NCBI RefSeq assembly: GCF_005217455.1
Contig: NZ_SZPQ01000031.1
Location: forward strand, 1 to 64,000
From: Martelella alba
Lineage (GTDB): Bacteria; Pseudomonadota; Gammaproteobacteria; Enterobacterales; Enterobacteriaceae
Direction: 5' to 3'
DNA length: 64,000 nt
A program made the translations under genes and the position numbers. The notes below the pieces were generated by a model, which had not been told where the DNA came from, did no database searches, and saw only the letters and a program-made list of their open reading frames with translations. This document shows positions 34,767-43,827 of the stretch, one piece after another (the stretch's first letter is position 1; every line of letters starts with the position of its first letter).

Positions 34767-36476
34767 ATGAAATTTATTGGAAAACTCCTGTTATCCATAT
34801 TTTTGCTACTGCTTCTGCTTATCATCCTGATCTACGTTGTGTTGCAAACTTCCTGGGGCGCGGGCTGGGTCGGAAAATACATCACCGGACACAGCGGCTA
34901 CCAGTTGACCCTTGGCAAAATCGACCACAATTGGACCTCGCCCAGCGAAATTTCACTGGATAACGTGACCTTTGGTTATAAAGGGCGGCCGCCCATCGTC
35001 GTCGCCAAACAACTGACGGCCGGCTTCAGCGCCCGCCAATTGACGGACCCCTTCCATTTTTATCGCATTCAGTTGCAAGACGGCACGCTGAATCTGAATT
35101 CGACCTCGCCAAGCCTGCCCTTCGCGGCGGACGTTCTGCAACTGAGCGGCATGGCGGTGCAATCTCCGCACGGCGGCTGGCGGCTCAATGGTCAAAATAT
35201 CAATGGCGGCATTACCCCCTGGCAGCCGCAAGCCGATTACCCGCTGGGGCGCGATGCGCGTTTTCAGTTAAGCGCCAGTTCGCTGACGCTCAATGGTATT
35301 CCGGCCGAAAATGTACTGGTGCAAGGCGAGATCAATGATCATCGGCTGCGGCTGGATAATTTGGGCGCGGACATCTCGCAAGGGGAACTGACGGGCAATG
35401 CGCGCCGCGACGAGAACGGCGACTGGCAAGTGGACAATTTGCGGCTAAGCAACGTGCGTATGCAGACGGATAAAACCCTGGACGCGTTTCTACGCCAGGT
35501 TTCCCAGGTTCCCAAAATCACCATCAATCGCTTTGATCTGATCGATGCCCGTATGGAGGGCCAGAACTGGGCCTTCAACGACCTGGACCTGACGCTTAGG
35601 GATGTCACTTTCCAGGATGGCGACTGGTCATCCGATGACGGCTCTTTGTCATTCAACGCCACGGATTTAATCGACGGCGCAATACATCTGGACGACCCCA
35701 TTGCCGATCTGGCATTTTCACCGCGCGGTATCGAAATTCGCCAATTTAGCGGACGCTGGGAGGGCGGATTGATGAGGACCTCCGGCCGCTGGCTGCGCGA
35801 CGGCCGGCAATTGGCCCTGGACGAACTCATGGTCGCCGGGCTGGAGTATACCCTGCCGGCAAATTGGCGTGAAAGCTGGATGCAGCCTTTGCCGTCCTGG
35901 CTCGCCGGGGTATCGGTGGCCAAGTTTACCGCCAACCGCAATCTGCTTATTGATATCAATCCGGACTTTCCTTTCCAGATCACCGCCCTGGACGGCTACG
36001 GCCAGCAACTGGAACTGGCGCGCAATCATCAATGGGGCATCTGGTCTGGCAGTCTGACGCTCAACGGTAGTGATGCCACCTTCAATAAAATCGATATCCG
36101 GCGCCCGTCCCTGACCTTGAACGCCGACCCGGCCAAAATCACCATCAGCGAGCTGAGCGCTTTTGTCGGCGACGGTCTGCTGGAAGCCACCGCCGTCATG
36201 AATCAGCAGCCCACGCGTGATTTTACCGTTAATTTAAACGGCCGCGCCGTGGCGCCGAATATTCTTGAACACTGGGGCTGGCCGACCGTTCCCTTCTCGG
36301 GCAACGGAAATCTGCAACTGACCCTGACCGGACGATTGCCGGCTGATTTACCGTTAAGACCTTCTCTTAACGGCAGATTGCAGGTGCAGGGGAGCAACGG
36401 CCAAGCATTGAATCAGGTTATGGAACATGGCGCGTTGGCCGGCATGGAGCCTGCCGCGACGCCGGCGCAGCAATAA
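34767..36476 (+). CDS. yicH: AsmA-family protein YicH
   Basis: A 569-residue protein with one N-terminal membrane helix (KLLLSIFLLLLLLIILIYVVLQ) and a long periplasmic beta-rich AsmA-like region. Blocks such as SLDNVTFGYKGRPP, NLGADISQGELTGNA and RDGRQLALDELMVAGLEYTLP follow the E. coli YicH order. AsmA-like proteins form hydrophobic bridges that move phospholipids between the inner and outer membranes. YicH is a minor member of unknown specific role. The ATG at 34767 (MKFIGKLLLS) gives the same length as E. coli YicH; an ATG seven codons upstream is possible. The gene is convergent with fabY, with 34 bases between stops. Confidence 0.9.
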   Translation: MKFIGKLLLSIFLLLLLLIILIYVVLQTSWGAGWVGKYITGHSGYQLTLGKIDHNWTSPSEISLDNVTFGYKGRPPIVVAKQLTAGFSARQLTDPFHFYRIQLQDGTLNLNSTSPSLPFAADVLQLSGMAVQSPHGGWRLNGQNINGGITPWQPQADYPLGRDARFQLSASSLTLNGIPAENVLVQGEINDHRLRLDNLGADISQGELTGNARRDENGDWQVDNLRLSNVRMQTDKTLDAFLRQVSQVPKITINRFDLIDARMEGQNWAFNDLDLTLRDVTFQDGDWSSDDGSLSFNATDLIDGAIHLDDPIADLAFSPRGIEIRQFSGRWEGGLMRTSGRWLRDGRQLALDELMVAGLEYTLPANWRESWMQPLPSWLAGVSVAKFTANRNLLIDINPDFPFQITALDGYGQQLELARNHQWGIWSGSLTLNGSDATFNKIDIRRPSLTLNADPAKITISELSAFVGDGLLEATAVMNQQPTRDFTVNLNGRAVAPNILEHWGWPTVPFSGNGNLQLTLTGRLPADLPLRPSLNGRLQVQGSNGQALNQVMEHGALAGMEPAATPAQQ

Positions 36477-36510
36477 TTCGCCCGCCCGCCGCACCGCCGC
36501 CCCCAGGGGC

Positions 36511-37455
36511 CTACTCGATGACAAAAGCGCCGCTATGCTCCAGGGGCGCTCCACGTCCCGGCGGCAATACCAGATATACCCCGTTGAAAATGGCGCCTTT
36601 TTTATCATTGCCATACAGCTCCACCTGCAACTGCACCCGCGCCTTGCGGCCCCGCGCCAATCTGTCGAGATCCCCGCTCAGGGAACTCAGATCCGCGACG
36701 GCGCAGGGACGTCCGGTAATCGGCGTGGTATAGCGGATGTGGGCATCGGCCAGGATAATGGTGCCGCCCAATTGCCGCTCCCGCAGCAAAAGCCAGATCA
36801 ATCCCCAGCCGGTCAGCGTCGCCATGGAAAACAGGCTGCCGGCAAACAGCGTGTGGTGAGGGTTTTGATTACCGGTTTCCGGCATCGTGGTCATGAATTT
36901 CTGGCCGGTATACTGGGTTATTCGCACGCCCATTTTTTCGCTTAGCGGAATATGTTCATACCATGCCTGTTGCAGTTGTCCGCACCAATCAGGCCGGTGC
37001 AGGATGTCATCCAGCGTGGCGATGGGTTTTATCATCAGAAAGTGCCGGATGGGCGTGGTGGAAGGCGCCAGGATTTCACCCTGATTCACAAAACCCAGTT
37101 TTGCGAAAAAATCCACCGCATCTTCGCGGGCGCTGCATACCACCCGTTTAACGCCTTCCTGCCGGGCCACGGATTCCAGCGTCATGGCCACCAGCGTGCC
37201 AAGGCCCTTATCCTGCACTTGCGGATGTACCGCCAAAAAACGAATTGCCGCCTCATTATCGGCGTTGATATACAGTCGGCCCACCGCCACCGGACGACCG
37301 TCCTCATCCACCACCATCTGGTGATGAGCCATCGCGTCATAGGCGTCACGCTCGGAACCCGGCGGTTGATGCAGCGGCTTACGTAACATCTCCCACCGGA
37401 ATTGAAAGTATTGTTTTAATTCTTCTTCGGTTTGAGGAACCCGCAAGTGATACAT
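36511..37455 (-). CDS. fabY: Fatty acid biosynthesis protein FabY (YiiD)
   Basis: A 314-residue two-domain protein: an N-terminal GNAT acetyltransferase (about 1-145; [19 protein letters not shown] is the acetyl-CoA loop) and a C-terminal hotdog thioesterase-like domain (about 165-314; [21 protein letters not shown] and [11 protein letters not shown]). It matches E. coli YiiD closely. As I recall, E. coli FabY lets cells start fatty-acid synthesis without FabH. The ATG at 37455 ([13 protein letters not shown]) has GAGAG about seven bases upstream; the frame extends upstream from a TTG. dtd lies 32 bases upstream on the same strand, as in E. coli. Confidence 0.92.
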   Translation of the reverse strand: MYHLRVPQTEEELKQYFQFRWEMLRKPLHQPPGSERDAYDAMAHHQMVVDEDGRPVAVGRLYINADNEAAIRFLAVHPQVQDKGLGTLVAMTLESVARQEGVKRVVCSAREDAVDFFAKLGFVNQGEILAPSTTPIRHFLMIKPIATLDDILHRPDWCGQLQQAWYEHIPLSEKMGVRITQYTGQKFMTTMPETGNQNPHHTLFAGSLFSMATLTGWGLIWLLLRERQLGGTIILADAHIRYTTPITGRPCAVADLSSLSGDLDRLARGRKARVQLQVELYGNDKKGAIFNGVYLVLPPGRGAPLEHSGAFVIE

Positions 37456-37487
37456 AACTGACTCTCTTTGTGTAAATCCCAACCGTC

Positions 37488-37925
37488 TCAGACCTGCAAC
37501 CAGAACGTCGCCGGACCGTCATTGACCAGTTCAACCTGCATATCCGCCGCAAAACGGCCGGTTTGGGTAACGACGCCCGCCCGTCGGCAACAGTCGGTAA
37601 AATATCCATACAGCCGCTCCGCCTCCGCCGGTTTGGCGCCGCGCGAAAAACCGGGCCGCAACCCTTTATCGGTATCCGCCACCAGGGTGAATTGCGAGAC
37701 CACCAATACGCCGCCGCCGGCCTGGCGGACATCCAGATTCATTTTGCCCTGCGCATCGCTGAAAATCCGGTATGCCAGCACGCGCTCGCATAATTTCGCC
37801 GCGCGAGTATCGTCGTCTTGCTTCTCCACGCCCAGCAATACCAGCAGACCCAAACCGATTTCCCCTGCCGTTTCCCGCTCAATAACAACCCTGGCGCGGG
37901 TTACCCGCTGAAGCAACGCAATCAT
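37488..37925 (-). CDS. dtd: D-aminoacyl-tRNA deacylase
   Basis: A 145-residue Dtd enzyme that frees tRNA from wrongly attached D-amino acids and glycine. The catalytic motif VVSQFTL is present near residue 76, and the Gly-cisPro region reads [11 protein letters not shown] at the end. In the relatives I remember the latter is NDGPVT, so the Val-to-Ala change is unusual, though the Gly-Pro pair that reads chirality is kept. The start overlaps the yihY stop by one base (TAATG), so the two are co-translated. Length is normal. Confidence 0.94.
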   Translation of the reverse strand: MIALLQRVTRARVVIERETAGEIGLGLLVLLGVEKQDDDTRAAKLCERVLAYRIFSDAQGKMNLDVRQAGGGVLVVSQFTLVADTDKGLRPGFSRGAKPAEAERLYGYFTDCCRRAGVVTQTGRFAADMQVELVNDGPATFWLQV

Positions 37926-38773
37926 TAACCCAATGTCTCCTGTGAAACCGTCCGACGATGTTCAGTCAGTGAAACGGTAATCTCCGCCCCGACCAATACA
38001 ATACACCAGCTCCAATAAACCCAGAGGAATAAGATGGGAATGACCGCCAGCACCCCATAAATCAGTTGATAGGATGGAAATAAGCTGATGTAGAGGCCGA
38101 AAATCTTCTTCCCCGCCTCAAACAACACGCCGGCCACCAGCGCCCCCGCCGCCGCATCCCTGCCCGGTACCCGCACCGTAGGCACCACACTGTACAATAA
38201 CCAGAAAGAAACGCAGGACAGCAGCAACGGAAACAGCCGCAACGCCAACCCAACCGGCAGCGAGGCGGCCGCGCTATCCAATCGGGCCAGCGACAACAGA
38301 TAAGAACTGATAACCATACTGGCGCCTATCAGCAAGGGCCCGAGGGTCAATATCATCCAGTAAACCGCAAAAGAAAAAATCAGCGGCCGCTTTTTGGTAC
38401 TGCGCCAGATGGTATTGAGCGCCGAATCCACGGCATAAATCAACAATAAAGCGGTGACCACCAGGCCGCAGGCGCCCACCACCGTCATCTGCCGGGTGTT
38501 TTCCATAAACTGTTCAATATAGTGTTCGATAACATTGCCGGTGGCCGGCATGAAATTGGAAAAAATGAAATGCTTTAGCTGCGCGCCGGCGTCGGAAAAA
38601 ACAGGGAAAGCCGCGATAAGAGCGAATACCACCGTGGCCAGAGGCACCAGCGATAATAATGAAACATACGCCAGATGGCCGGCCAACACCGTAATATCGT
38701 CATGATACATGCGTTTTAGTAAAAACTTGCCGAATCCGTAGTAACGGCCCGTTTTCCAGAGATGCCAACCCAT
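37925..38773 (-). CDS. yihY: YihY/BrkB-family inner-membrane protein
   Basis: A 282-residue membrane protein with about six hydrophobic segments. It has the family blocks [44 protein letters not shown], and [28 protein letters not shown]. Once called ribonuclease BN by mistake, the family's role is unknown to my knowledge. The ATG at 38773 ([16 protein letters not shown]) has GGGAGGA about ten bases upstream and the expected start; the longer frame to 38857 overlaps yihX. The gene lies between yihX and dtd as in E. coli. Confidence 0.9.
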   Translation of the reverse strand: MGWHLWKTGRYYGFGKFLLKRMYHDDITVLAGHLAYVSLLSLVPLATVVFALIAAFPVFSDAGAQLKHFIFSNFMPATGNVIEHYIEQFMENTRQMTVVGACGLVVTALLLIYAVDSALNTIWRSTKKRPLIFSFAVYWMILTLGPLLIGASMVISSYLLSLARLDSAAASLPVGLALRLFPLLLSCVSFWLLYSVVPTVRVPGRDAAAGALVAGVLFEAGKKIFGLYISLFPSYQLIYGVLAVIPILFLWVYWSWCIVLVGAEITVSLTEHRRTVSQETLG

Positions 38774-38816
38774 TGTGATCCCGTCCTCCCGATAAAAACA
38801 CCGGCGTCGGTACCGA

Positions 38817-39404
38817 TCAGGCAAAAAAGGCGGGGGCCACGTCAGGGCCCGTGACATGCACCGTAAGCAGCCCTACGGTTTGAGCGCCGGCGATATTGTC
38901 GGCATTATCATCCAGGAAAACCGCCTGTTCGGCGGGGATGCCCTCTTGCTCCAGCACATAGCGGTAGATGGCGGGATCCGGTTTTCGCATGCCTAAATCC
39001 TGCGACAGGTAGAGTTTATCCACACTCTGGCGAACTTCGGGGTATTGGCTTGGCCAGTAATCGCAGTGCAACCGGTTGGTGTTGGACAAGATCACGACCC
39101 TATGGCCCTGTTCGCGTAAACGGCGAATGATGTCAATGACCTCGGTACGCAAGCCGGCGAAAATTGCCTGCCAGCCGGTGGTAAATTGCGCAAAACTCAG
39201 GGCGATTCCCAGCTCATGGCAAATTCTGGCGGCGAATTGCTCATCGCTGATTTCCCCGCGTTCATGCTGTTCAAACGCCTCGCCCATGACGAACTTTTTC
39301 TTCAGGGTGGCGAGCGGCACGCCGCTCAGATTGCTCCAAACACCCAATACCCTGCCGAAATCAATGTTAACGACGACATTGCCTAAATCAAAGATATACA
39401 GCAT
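38817..39404 (-). CDS. yihX: HAD-family glucose-1-phosphate phosphatase YihX
   Basis: A 195-residue HAD-superfamily hydrolase. Motif [12 protein letters not shown] at about 5-15 has the nucleophile Asp replaced by the variant DLGNV seen in YihX. Motif II is VILSNTN near 105, and motif III/IV includes KPDPAIY and [13 protein letters not shown]. coli YihX hydrolyses alpha-D-glucose 1-phosphate with moderate selectivity. AGGAGG ends a few bases before the ATG, an excellent ribosome-binding site. It lies 43 bases upstream of yihY. Next upstream is the deoxyribose cassette, not the sulfoquinovose genes of E. coli K-12. Confidence 0.92.
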   Translation of the reverse strand: MLYIFDLGNVVVNIDFGRVLGVWSNLSGVPLATLKKKFVMGEAFEQHERGEISDEQFAARICHELGIALSFAQFTTGWQAIFAGLRTEVIDIIRRLREQGHRVVILSNTNRLHCDYWPSQYPEVRQSVDKLYLSQDLGMRKPDPAIYRYVLEQEGIPAEQAVFLDDNADNIAGAQTVGLLTVHVTGPDVAPAFFA

Positions 39405-39565
39405 GGCTCCCTCCTGATTCTGACTGGTGGTTTCACTGTAGCGGGAAATAACACAACTGAACAGTAATGAACCTGCATTACATTGTCATGGCGGAAGCGA
39501 GGGTTGCGCATCGCGACGGGGTAGGGAGATAAGGAAGCCGCGTTTTCCGCTACGTTAGCCGCGGA

Positions 39566-39604
39566 CGCGCCGCCGCGCCATCACTTTCCAGGCGCGGCGG
39601 CGCG
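39566..39604. terminator. Perfect 14-bp GC-rich hairpin downstream of deoX
   Basis: CGCGCCGCCGCGCC and GGCGCGGCGGCGCG pair exactly around an 11-base loop, 15 bases beyond the deoX stop (minus strand). No T-run follows. It probably marks the 3' end of the deoK-deoP-deoX transcript or protects it from exonucleases. Confidence 0.5.
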
Positions 39605-39618
39605 GCATGACGCCGAGT

Positions 39619-40638
39619 TTACCCATCCAGGCCGGTGGTCACCTGGAATTCGCGGGTTTCGCCGGCCGCCAGTTGAATTAAGGCGCCGGCACGGCGCGCG
39701 GCGAGACGGCCTTCCGGGCGGCAAGTGGCGGGCAGCACGAAGGCCGCGACCCGCTGATCGCCATTATAAAGGATCCAGCGGGTGGCATAATTGAATTGCG
39801 CGCTGGCAAAACGGGTCACAAAACGCGGACCGCCATCCGGTGCCTGCATAAAAAATGCCAGTTGCCCGGCATATTGCGCCAGGTTATCTGCGAAAAAGAC
39901 GATTTCCGGATCATAGAGCTGCGGTTGGTCCAATGCGCCGAACCGGGAAGGATTCTGGGCGAGCATCGCGGTATAATCCCGCCACTGTGGCGTCGGATGC
40001 ACATGGGCGGGAACGGATGTTCGCAAGGCGAACGCCTCGGCGGGAATATTCTGGCTGAAAACCGCCCCGGGCAGATAAGCGTAATTCATATGGCACATAT
40101 ACTGGAGCGGCATGGCGACGCTGGCGAGATTCGTCACTTTCATGCCGATGGTTATCAGCGTTTCGCCGGCCGCCAGCCGGACCGTCGGCACAGCCCGGTA
40201 GTGGTGGCCGAATCCCTTGACGTATTCAACCTCGCCGCCCAGGACGACGCTATCGCCTTCAAGGATAAGACACGCGCTATCCAGCGGCGCGCAGGGCATT
40301 TCGCCATGCAAGGGATGATCGTCCTCCGGCCCCGGGCAGCCATTACTGAGCAGGCCGGAATGGAAAGCGAAGCAGCCATAGCTGTCCACCACCGATACGC
40401 CTTGTTTGGGTTCGGAAAACGGGTTGGCCATTTTCAAGGTATGGCCGTCAAACTCCGCATCCCAGATCATCTGGCCGAAGTAGGGCAATAACGTGACAAA
40501 CCCCCGGCGATTGCGCAGCGTAACCGCTTCAATGCCGGAGCGATATTTAAACAACGTAACGCTGTACTCTGCGCTTTCCACCAGGCAGACCGGCAGTTCA
40601 CTAAATTGATTGCGTTGAAGGTGAATAACGACGGACAT
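39619..40638 (-). CDS. deoX: DUF4432/aldose 1-epimerase-like protein of the deoxyribose operon
   Basis: A 339-residue beta-sandwich protein of the galactose mutarotase-like fold. Candidate catalytic residues are seen in GCPGPEDDHPLHGE and in FGHHYRAVP. The same kind of gene ends the deoQKPX cluster for 2-deoxyribose catabolism in Salmonella, as I recall, and the local order deoK-deoP-deoX matches. A mutarotase acting on deoxyribose would supply the anomer used by the kinase. AGGAGA lies seven bases before the ATG, and the gene is 17 bases after deoP. The gene name rests on operon position and family, not on a search. Confidence 0.8.
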   Translation of the reverse strand: MSVVIHLQRNQFSELPVCLVESAEYSVTLFKYRSGIEAVTLRNRRGFVTLLPYFGQMIWDAEFDGHTLKMANPFSEPKQGVSVVDSYGCFAFHSGLLSNGCPGPEDDHPLHGEMPCAPLDSACLILEGDSVVLGGEVEYVKGFGHHYRAVPTVRLAAGETLITIGMKVTNLASVAMPLQYMCHMNYAYLPGAVFSQNIPAEAFALRTSVPAHVHPTPQWRDYTAMLAQNPSRFGALDQPQLYDPEIVFFADNLAQYAGQLAFFMQAPDGGPRFVTRFASAQFNYATRWILYNGDQRVAAFVLPATCRPEGRLAARRAGALIQLAAGETREFQVTTGLDG

Positions 40639-40655
40639 AATGCATCTCCTGGCGA

Positions 40656-41990
40656 CTAAAGTTTATGATCCATGGCCGAAGCGGCGGATTCGGCCAACGG
40701 TTGCCGGCTACGCAATTCACCCCAAAAATAGTAGCCGACGTAGGCAAAGCACAGCAGCGATACTGAAAAAGCTTGTTTCATTGATCCCAAATGGTCGGAA
40801 ACATAGCCCTGGATAGCCGGTACCACCGCGGCGCCGACAATGGCCATCACGATAATGGCCCCGGCCACTTCGGTGTATTTTTTTTCCACCGTATCCAGCG
40901 TGCCGGCATAAATGGTGGCCCAGCATGGCCCGAATAACACGCTGACCAGCACCGCTGCATACACCGCGGTGAAGTTCGGCGCCAGAACCACATAAGCCAA
41001 GGTCGCCATACCCAACAACGAATAAGCCACCAGGACCTTTTGCGGTGTAAAACGGGTCATCAGGAAATTGGCGATGAATTTGCCGACAAAAAAACAGATA
41101 AAGCTGTAGATCATGAAATTGGTGGCGTCCCGCTCATTGGCCGCGCCCAGATTTAGCGCCAGCCGAATGGTGAACGACCAAACCGCCACCTGCATGCCCA
41201 CGTATAAAAACTGGGCGAGGATACCCTTGCGGAAACGTGCATTGCCGGCCAGATAGCCCAGGGTTTCCCACATACCCGGCCGGGCGGCCTGATGATTGTC
41301 CGCCATAGGTTTACAATGCGGATAACGGGTCAGCATAAACAAGACCAAAACCACCACCAGCACCATAATCAAGTATTTGTAAGGCTCCAGCGTCAATTCC
41401 AGCATATCCAGCCGGAACTGGTGCGCCTGTTGCGCGGTCATGCCCGCCATTTGGCTTTTCAAGCTGCCCCCCGCCTGAAACACCAGGTATTTGCCCAGCA
41501 CGATGCCCATTAAGGCGCCGACCGGGTAAAATGTCTGGCTGATATTTAAGCGCAACGTGGCGAAGTCGCGATGGCCTATCATGGAACTGTAGGTATTGGC
41601 CGCGGTTTCCAGAAAGCTCAGACCGATGGCGATAGCGAAGATCGCCGCCAGAAACATGGTATAGGTGGCCATATGCGAGGCCGGATAAAACAAGACACAG
41701 CCGAGAATATACAATGATAGGCCGATCATGATGGCCAGTTTATAACTGCTCTTGCGAATCACCATCGACGCCGGTATGGCTATCAGGAAGTAACCGCCGT
41801 AAAACGCGCTCTGTACCAGGGCGCTGGCGAAATCGCTCAGAGCGAACACCGTTTTGAATTGTGTGATGAGAATGTCGTTCAAACTGGCGGCGCAGCCCCA
41901 TAGCGGGAACAGGCACGACAACAGGATAAACTGGAATCGCGGCGTTCTATTCAGATAGCCGTCGGGCATTTGGATCGTATCGTGACGCAT
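40656..41990 (-). CDS. deoP: Deoxyribose permease, fucose permease (FGHS)-type MFS
   Basis: A 444-residue, 12-helix MFS transporter of the fucose-galactose-glucose:H+ group. Visible features include LFPLWGCAASLNDILITQFK in helix 1, the FYGGYFLIAIPASMVIRK stretch, FLETAANTYSSMIG in helix 4 and the long central loop before ARFRKGILAQFLYVGMQVA. These are the L-fucose permease signature regions. It lies between deoK and deoX (four bases after the deoK stop, coupled), so the substrate is inferred to be 2-deoxy-D-ribose by proton symport. Length is normal for the group. Confidence 0.88.
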   Translation of the reverse strand: MRHDTIQMPDGYLNRTPRFQFILLSCLFPLWGCAASLNDILITQFKTVFALSDFASALVQSAFYGGYFLIAIPASMVIRKSSYKLAIMIGLSLYILGCVLFYPASHMATYTMFLAAIFAIAIGLSFLETAANTYSSMIGHRDFATLRLNISQTFYPVGALMGIVLGKYLVFQAGGSLKSQMAGMTAQQAHQFRLDMLELTLEPYKYLIMVLVVVLVLFMLTRYPHCKPMADNHQAARPGMWETLGYLAGNARFRKGILAQFLYVGMQVAVWSFTIRLALNLGAANERDATNFMIYSFICFFVGKFIANFLMTRFTPQKVLVAYSLLGMATLAYVVLAPNFTAVYAAVLVSVLFGPCWATIYAGTLDTVEKKYTEVAGAIIVMAIVGAAVVPAIQGYVSDHLGSMKQAFSVSLLCFAYVGYYFWGELRSRQPLAESAASAMDHKL

Positions 41991-41994
41991 GGTG

Positions 41995-42924
41995 TTATTC
42001 CTGAGTCAGGGTGGCGAGGAAATCCTGGAACTGGGACGCATCGGGATAGGAACGCTGGGTCCCTTTGCCCCTGACGCTGTAGGCGGCATAAGCCGATGCG
42101 TATGTCATCGCCCGCCGGACATCGCCGTCGGCGACGTAATAGCGGGCAAAACTGCCGATAAAGGCATCGCCGGCGCCGCTGGTGTCCACGGCGTTTACCG
42201 CTACCGGTGCAACCCGGTGAACGCTATCGCCGGTCATCCATACCGAACCACGATGCCCCAACGTAATAATCAGGTTCTTAAGCCCCTGCGACAGCAGGGT
42301 CCGGCCGGCTTGCAGGATGTGTTCTTCACTGTCCGCGGGCATTCCGGTGAGAATTTCCAGCTCCGTTTCATTCGGCATGAAAAAATCGCACTGGCAGGCA
42401 TACCGCATATCCAGTTCGCGACTGGCTGGCGCCGGGTTAAGCATCACCGGCACATGATGCCGGCGGGCGAAATCAATGGCGTGATATACCGTGGGCAGAG
42501 GAATTTCCAATTGCAGAATGAAAAGCCGGCAGGTTTTGAGCTGTTCCGCAGCCCGGTCGATATCCGCCGGCATCAGGTAATTATTGGCGCCTTTGATGAT
42601 AAGGATGCGGTTATGCGAATCTCTATCGACAAAAATCGGCGCCACGCCGCTGGAAACGCCGGAGATCCGTTCAACATATCGGGTATCCACACCGCAACGG
42701 CGAAGATTATCCACGGTATTGCCGGCGAAGAGGTCATCGCCGACTTTGCTGACCATCATCACGTCCGCGCCCAGCTTGGCCGCCGCTACCGCCTGATTTG
42801 CGCCTTTACCGCCGCAGCCGATTTCAAAATCCGGGGCTTCCCGTGTTTCCCCTATTTTCGGCATGTCGGTGATATAGCTGATCAGGTCCACCATATTGGA
42901 ACCGATAACCGCAATATCCATCAT
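41995..42924 (-). CDS. deoK: Deoxyribokinase
   Basis: A 309-residue PfkB/ribokinase-family sugar kinase. The first signature GCGGKGANQAVAAAKLG is near residues 35-50. The second, VNAVDTSGAGDAFIGSFARY, near 240-260, holds the catalytic Asp in DTSGAGD. It closely resembles Salmonella DeoK as I recall, beginning MDIAVIGSNMVDLISY. It phosphorylates 2-deoxy-D-ribose to the 5-phosphate, the substrate of DeoC encoded divergently. Two ATGs in tandem (42924 and 42921) follow AGGAGACACA; either can be the start. The frame extends 13 codons upstream into the operator region. Confidence 0.92.
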   Translation of the reverse strand: MMDIAVIGSNMVDLISYITDMPKIGETREAPDFEIGCGGKGANQAVAAAKLGADVMMVSKVGDDLFAGNTVDNLRRCGVDTRYVERISGVSSGVAPIFVDRDSHNRILIIKGANNYLMPADIDRAAEQLKTCRLFILQLEIPLPTVYHAIDFARRHHVPVMLNPAPASRELDMRYACQCDFFMPNETELEILTGMPADSEEHILQAGRTLLSQGLKNLIITLGHRGSVWMTGDSVHRVAPVAVNAVDTSGAGDAFIGSFARYYVADGDVRRAMTYASAYAAYSVRGKGTQRSYPDASQFQDFLATLTQE

Positions 42925-42948
42925 TGTGTCTCCTGAAATGAACCCTGA

Positions 42949-43075
42949 AATGTTAATATGCAAACATTAACAACTCACAAATGTTATTAATATGACAAAC
43001 ATCACAACTCAAAACAAAAAAATTTCGTGGGGAATGGCTGTATAAGGGCAATAGACAATGTTATAATATTAACAT
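42949..43075. promoter_or_regulatory. Divergent deoK/deoC control region with repeated operator-like motifs
   Basis: The 180-base AT-rich gap holds three imperfect palindromes with the half-sites AATGTT/AACATT or ATGTTA/TAACAT: 42949-42968, 42981-43002 and 43058-43075. They are spaced along both promoters, as expected for binding and looping by a DeoR-family repressor such as the nearby DeoQ. Assignment is by pattern and position. Confidence 0.5.
42991..43006 (-). promoter_or_regulatory. CRP-like site in the deoK/deoC gap
   Basis: On the plus strand TATGACAAACATCACA fits the TGTGA-N6-TCACA consensus in nine of ten defined bases. It lies between the two divergent promoters, where cAMP-CRP activation of a sugar catabolic cluster is expected. 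It overlaps one of the repressor-like palindromes. Confidence 0.55.
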
Positions 43076-43103
43076 CTACTAAGCGTCTTATGAGGACACG
43101 GTC

Positions 43104-43781
43104 ATGACCAAACCCGCAATAGATTTTCCACGCTATATCGACCATACCCTATTGACGATGGACGCCACCGAGGCGCAAATCGCCGTGCTGTGCGACGAAG
43201 CTCGCCGATTCGATTTTTATGCCGTCTGCGTTAATTCCGGTTACGTCCCCTTCGCGGTCCAGGCGCTGCAAGGCAGCAAGGTCAAGGTCTGTTCGGTGGT
43301 GGGGTTCCCCCTTGGCGCCTGCCTGACCGCCGCCAAGGTTTTTGAAGCCAAAGCGGCCATCGATGCCGGCGCCGGCGAGATCGATATGGTGATTAACGTC
43401 GGCTGGCTGAAAAGCGGCAAGCTGGATGCGGTAACCGCCGATATACGCGCGGTACGCGAGATTTGCGCGGATATACCGTTGAAGGTAATATTGGAAACCT
43501 GCCTGCTAAGCGAACAGCTTATCGTGCAGGTATGCCAGATTTGCCGTGAGCTTAACGTGGCCTACGTGAAAACATCCACCGGCTTTAGCACTGGCGGCGC
43601 CCGTGAACAGGATGTCAGGCTGATGCGTCAAACGGTGGGGCCGGAAATCGGCGTCAAAGCATCGGGCGGCGTGCGCGATCGTCAGGCCGCGGAGGCCATG
43701 ATACAGGCCGGCGCCACCCGCATCGGTACCAGTTCCGGCGTTGCCATCGTCACCGGCACGGTTTCCGCCGGCGCTTATTAA
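43104..43781 (+). CDS. deoC: Deoxyribose-phosphate aldolase
   Basis: A 225-residue class I aldolase. The Schiff-base lysine lies in [14 protein letters not shown] (about Lys156), with a second conserved lysine in [10 protein letters not shown] near 190. It splits 2-deoxy-D-ribose 5-phosphate into acetaldehyde and glyceraldehyde 3-phosphate. GAGGA lies about eight bases before the ATG. It is divergent from deoK-deoP-deoX and followed after 46 bases by the repressor gene. Its shorter length (225, not the 259 of E. coli DeoC) places it with the shorter DeoC branch, suggesting a copy dedicated to exogenous deoxyribose. Whether a nucleoside-linked deoC exists elsewhere cannot be seen here. Confidence 0.93.
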   Translation: MTKPAIDFPRYIDHTLLTMDATEAQIAVLCDEARRFDFYAVCVNSGYVPFAVQALQGSKVKVCSVVGFPLGACLTAAKVFEAKAAIDAGAGEIDMVINVGWLKSGKLDAVTADIRAVREICADIPLKVILETCLLSEQLIVQVCQICRELNVAYVKTSTGFSTGGAREQDVRLMRQTVGPEIGVKASGGVRDRQAAEAMIQAGATRIGTSSGVAIVTGTVSAGAY

Positions 43782-43827
43782 TCGCGTTATTCGGCGGCTA
43801 TCAGACTTATCGATGCAGGATGTCCCT

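Noticed and set aside
41989-42936. A 315-codon plus-strand open frame
   Set aside because: It is antisense to deoK, whose ribokinase motifs are intact; the antisense product has no recognisable features.
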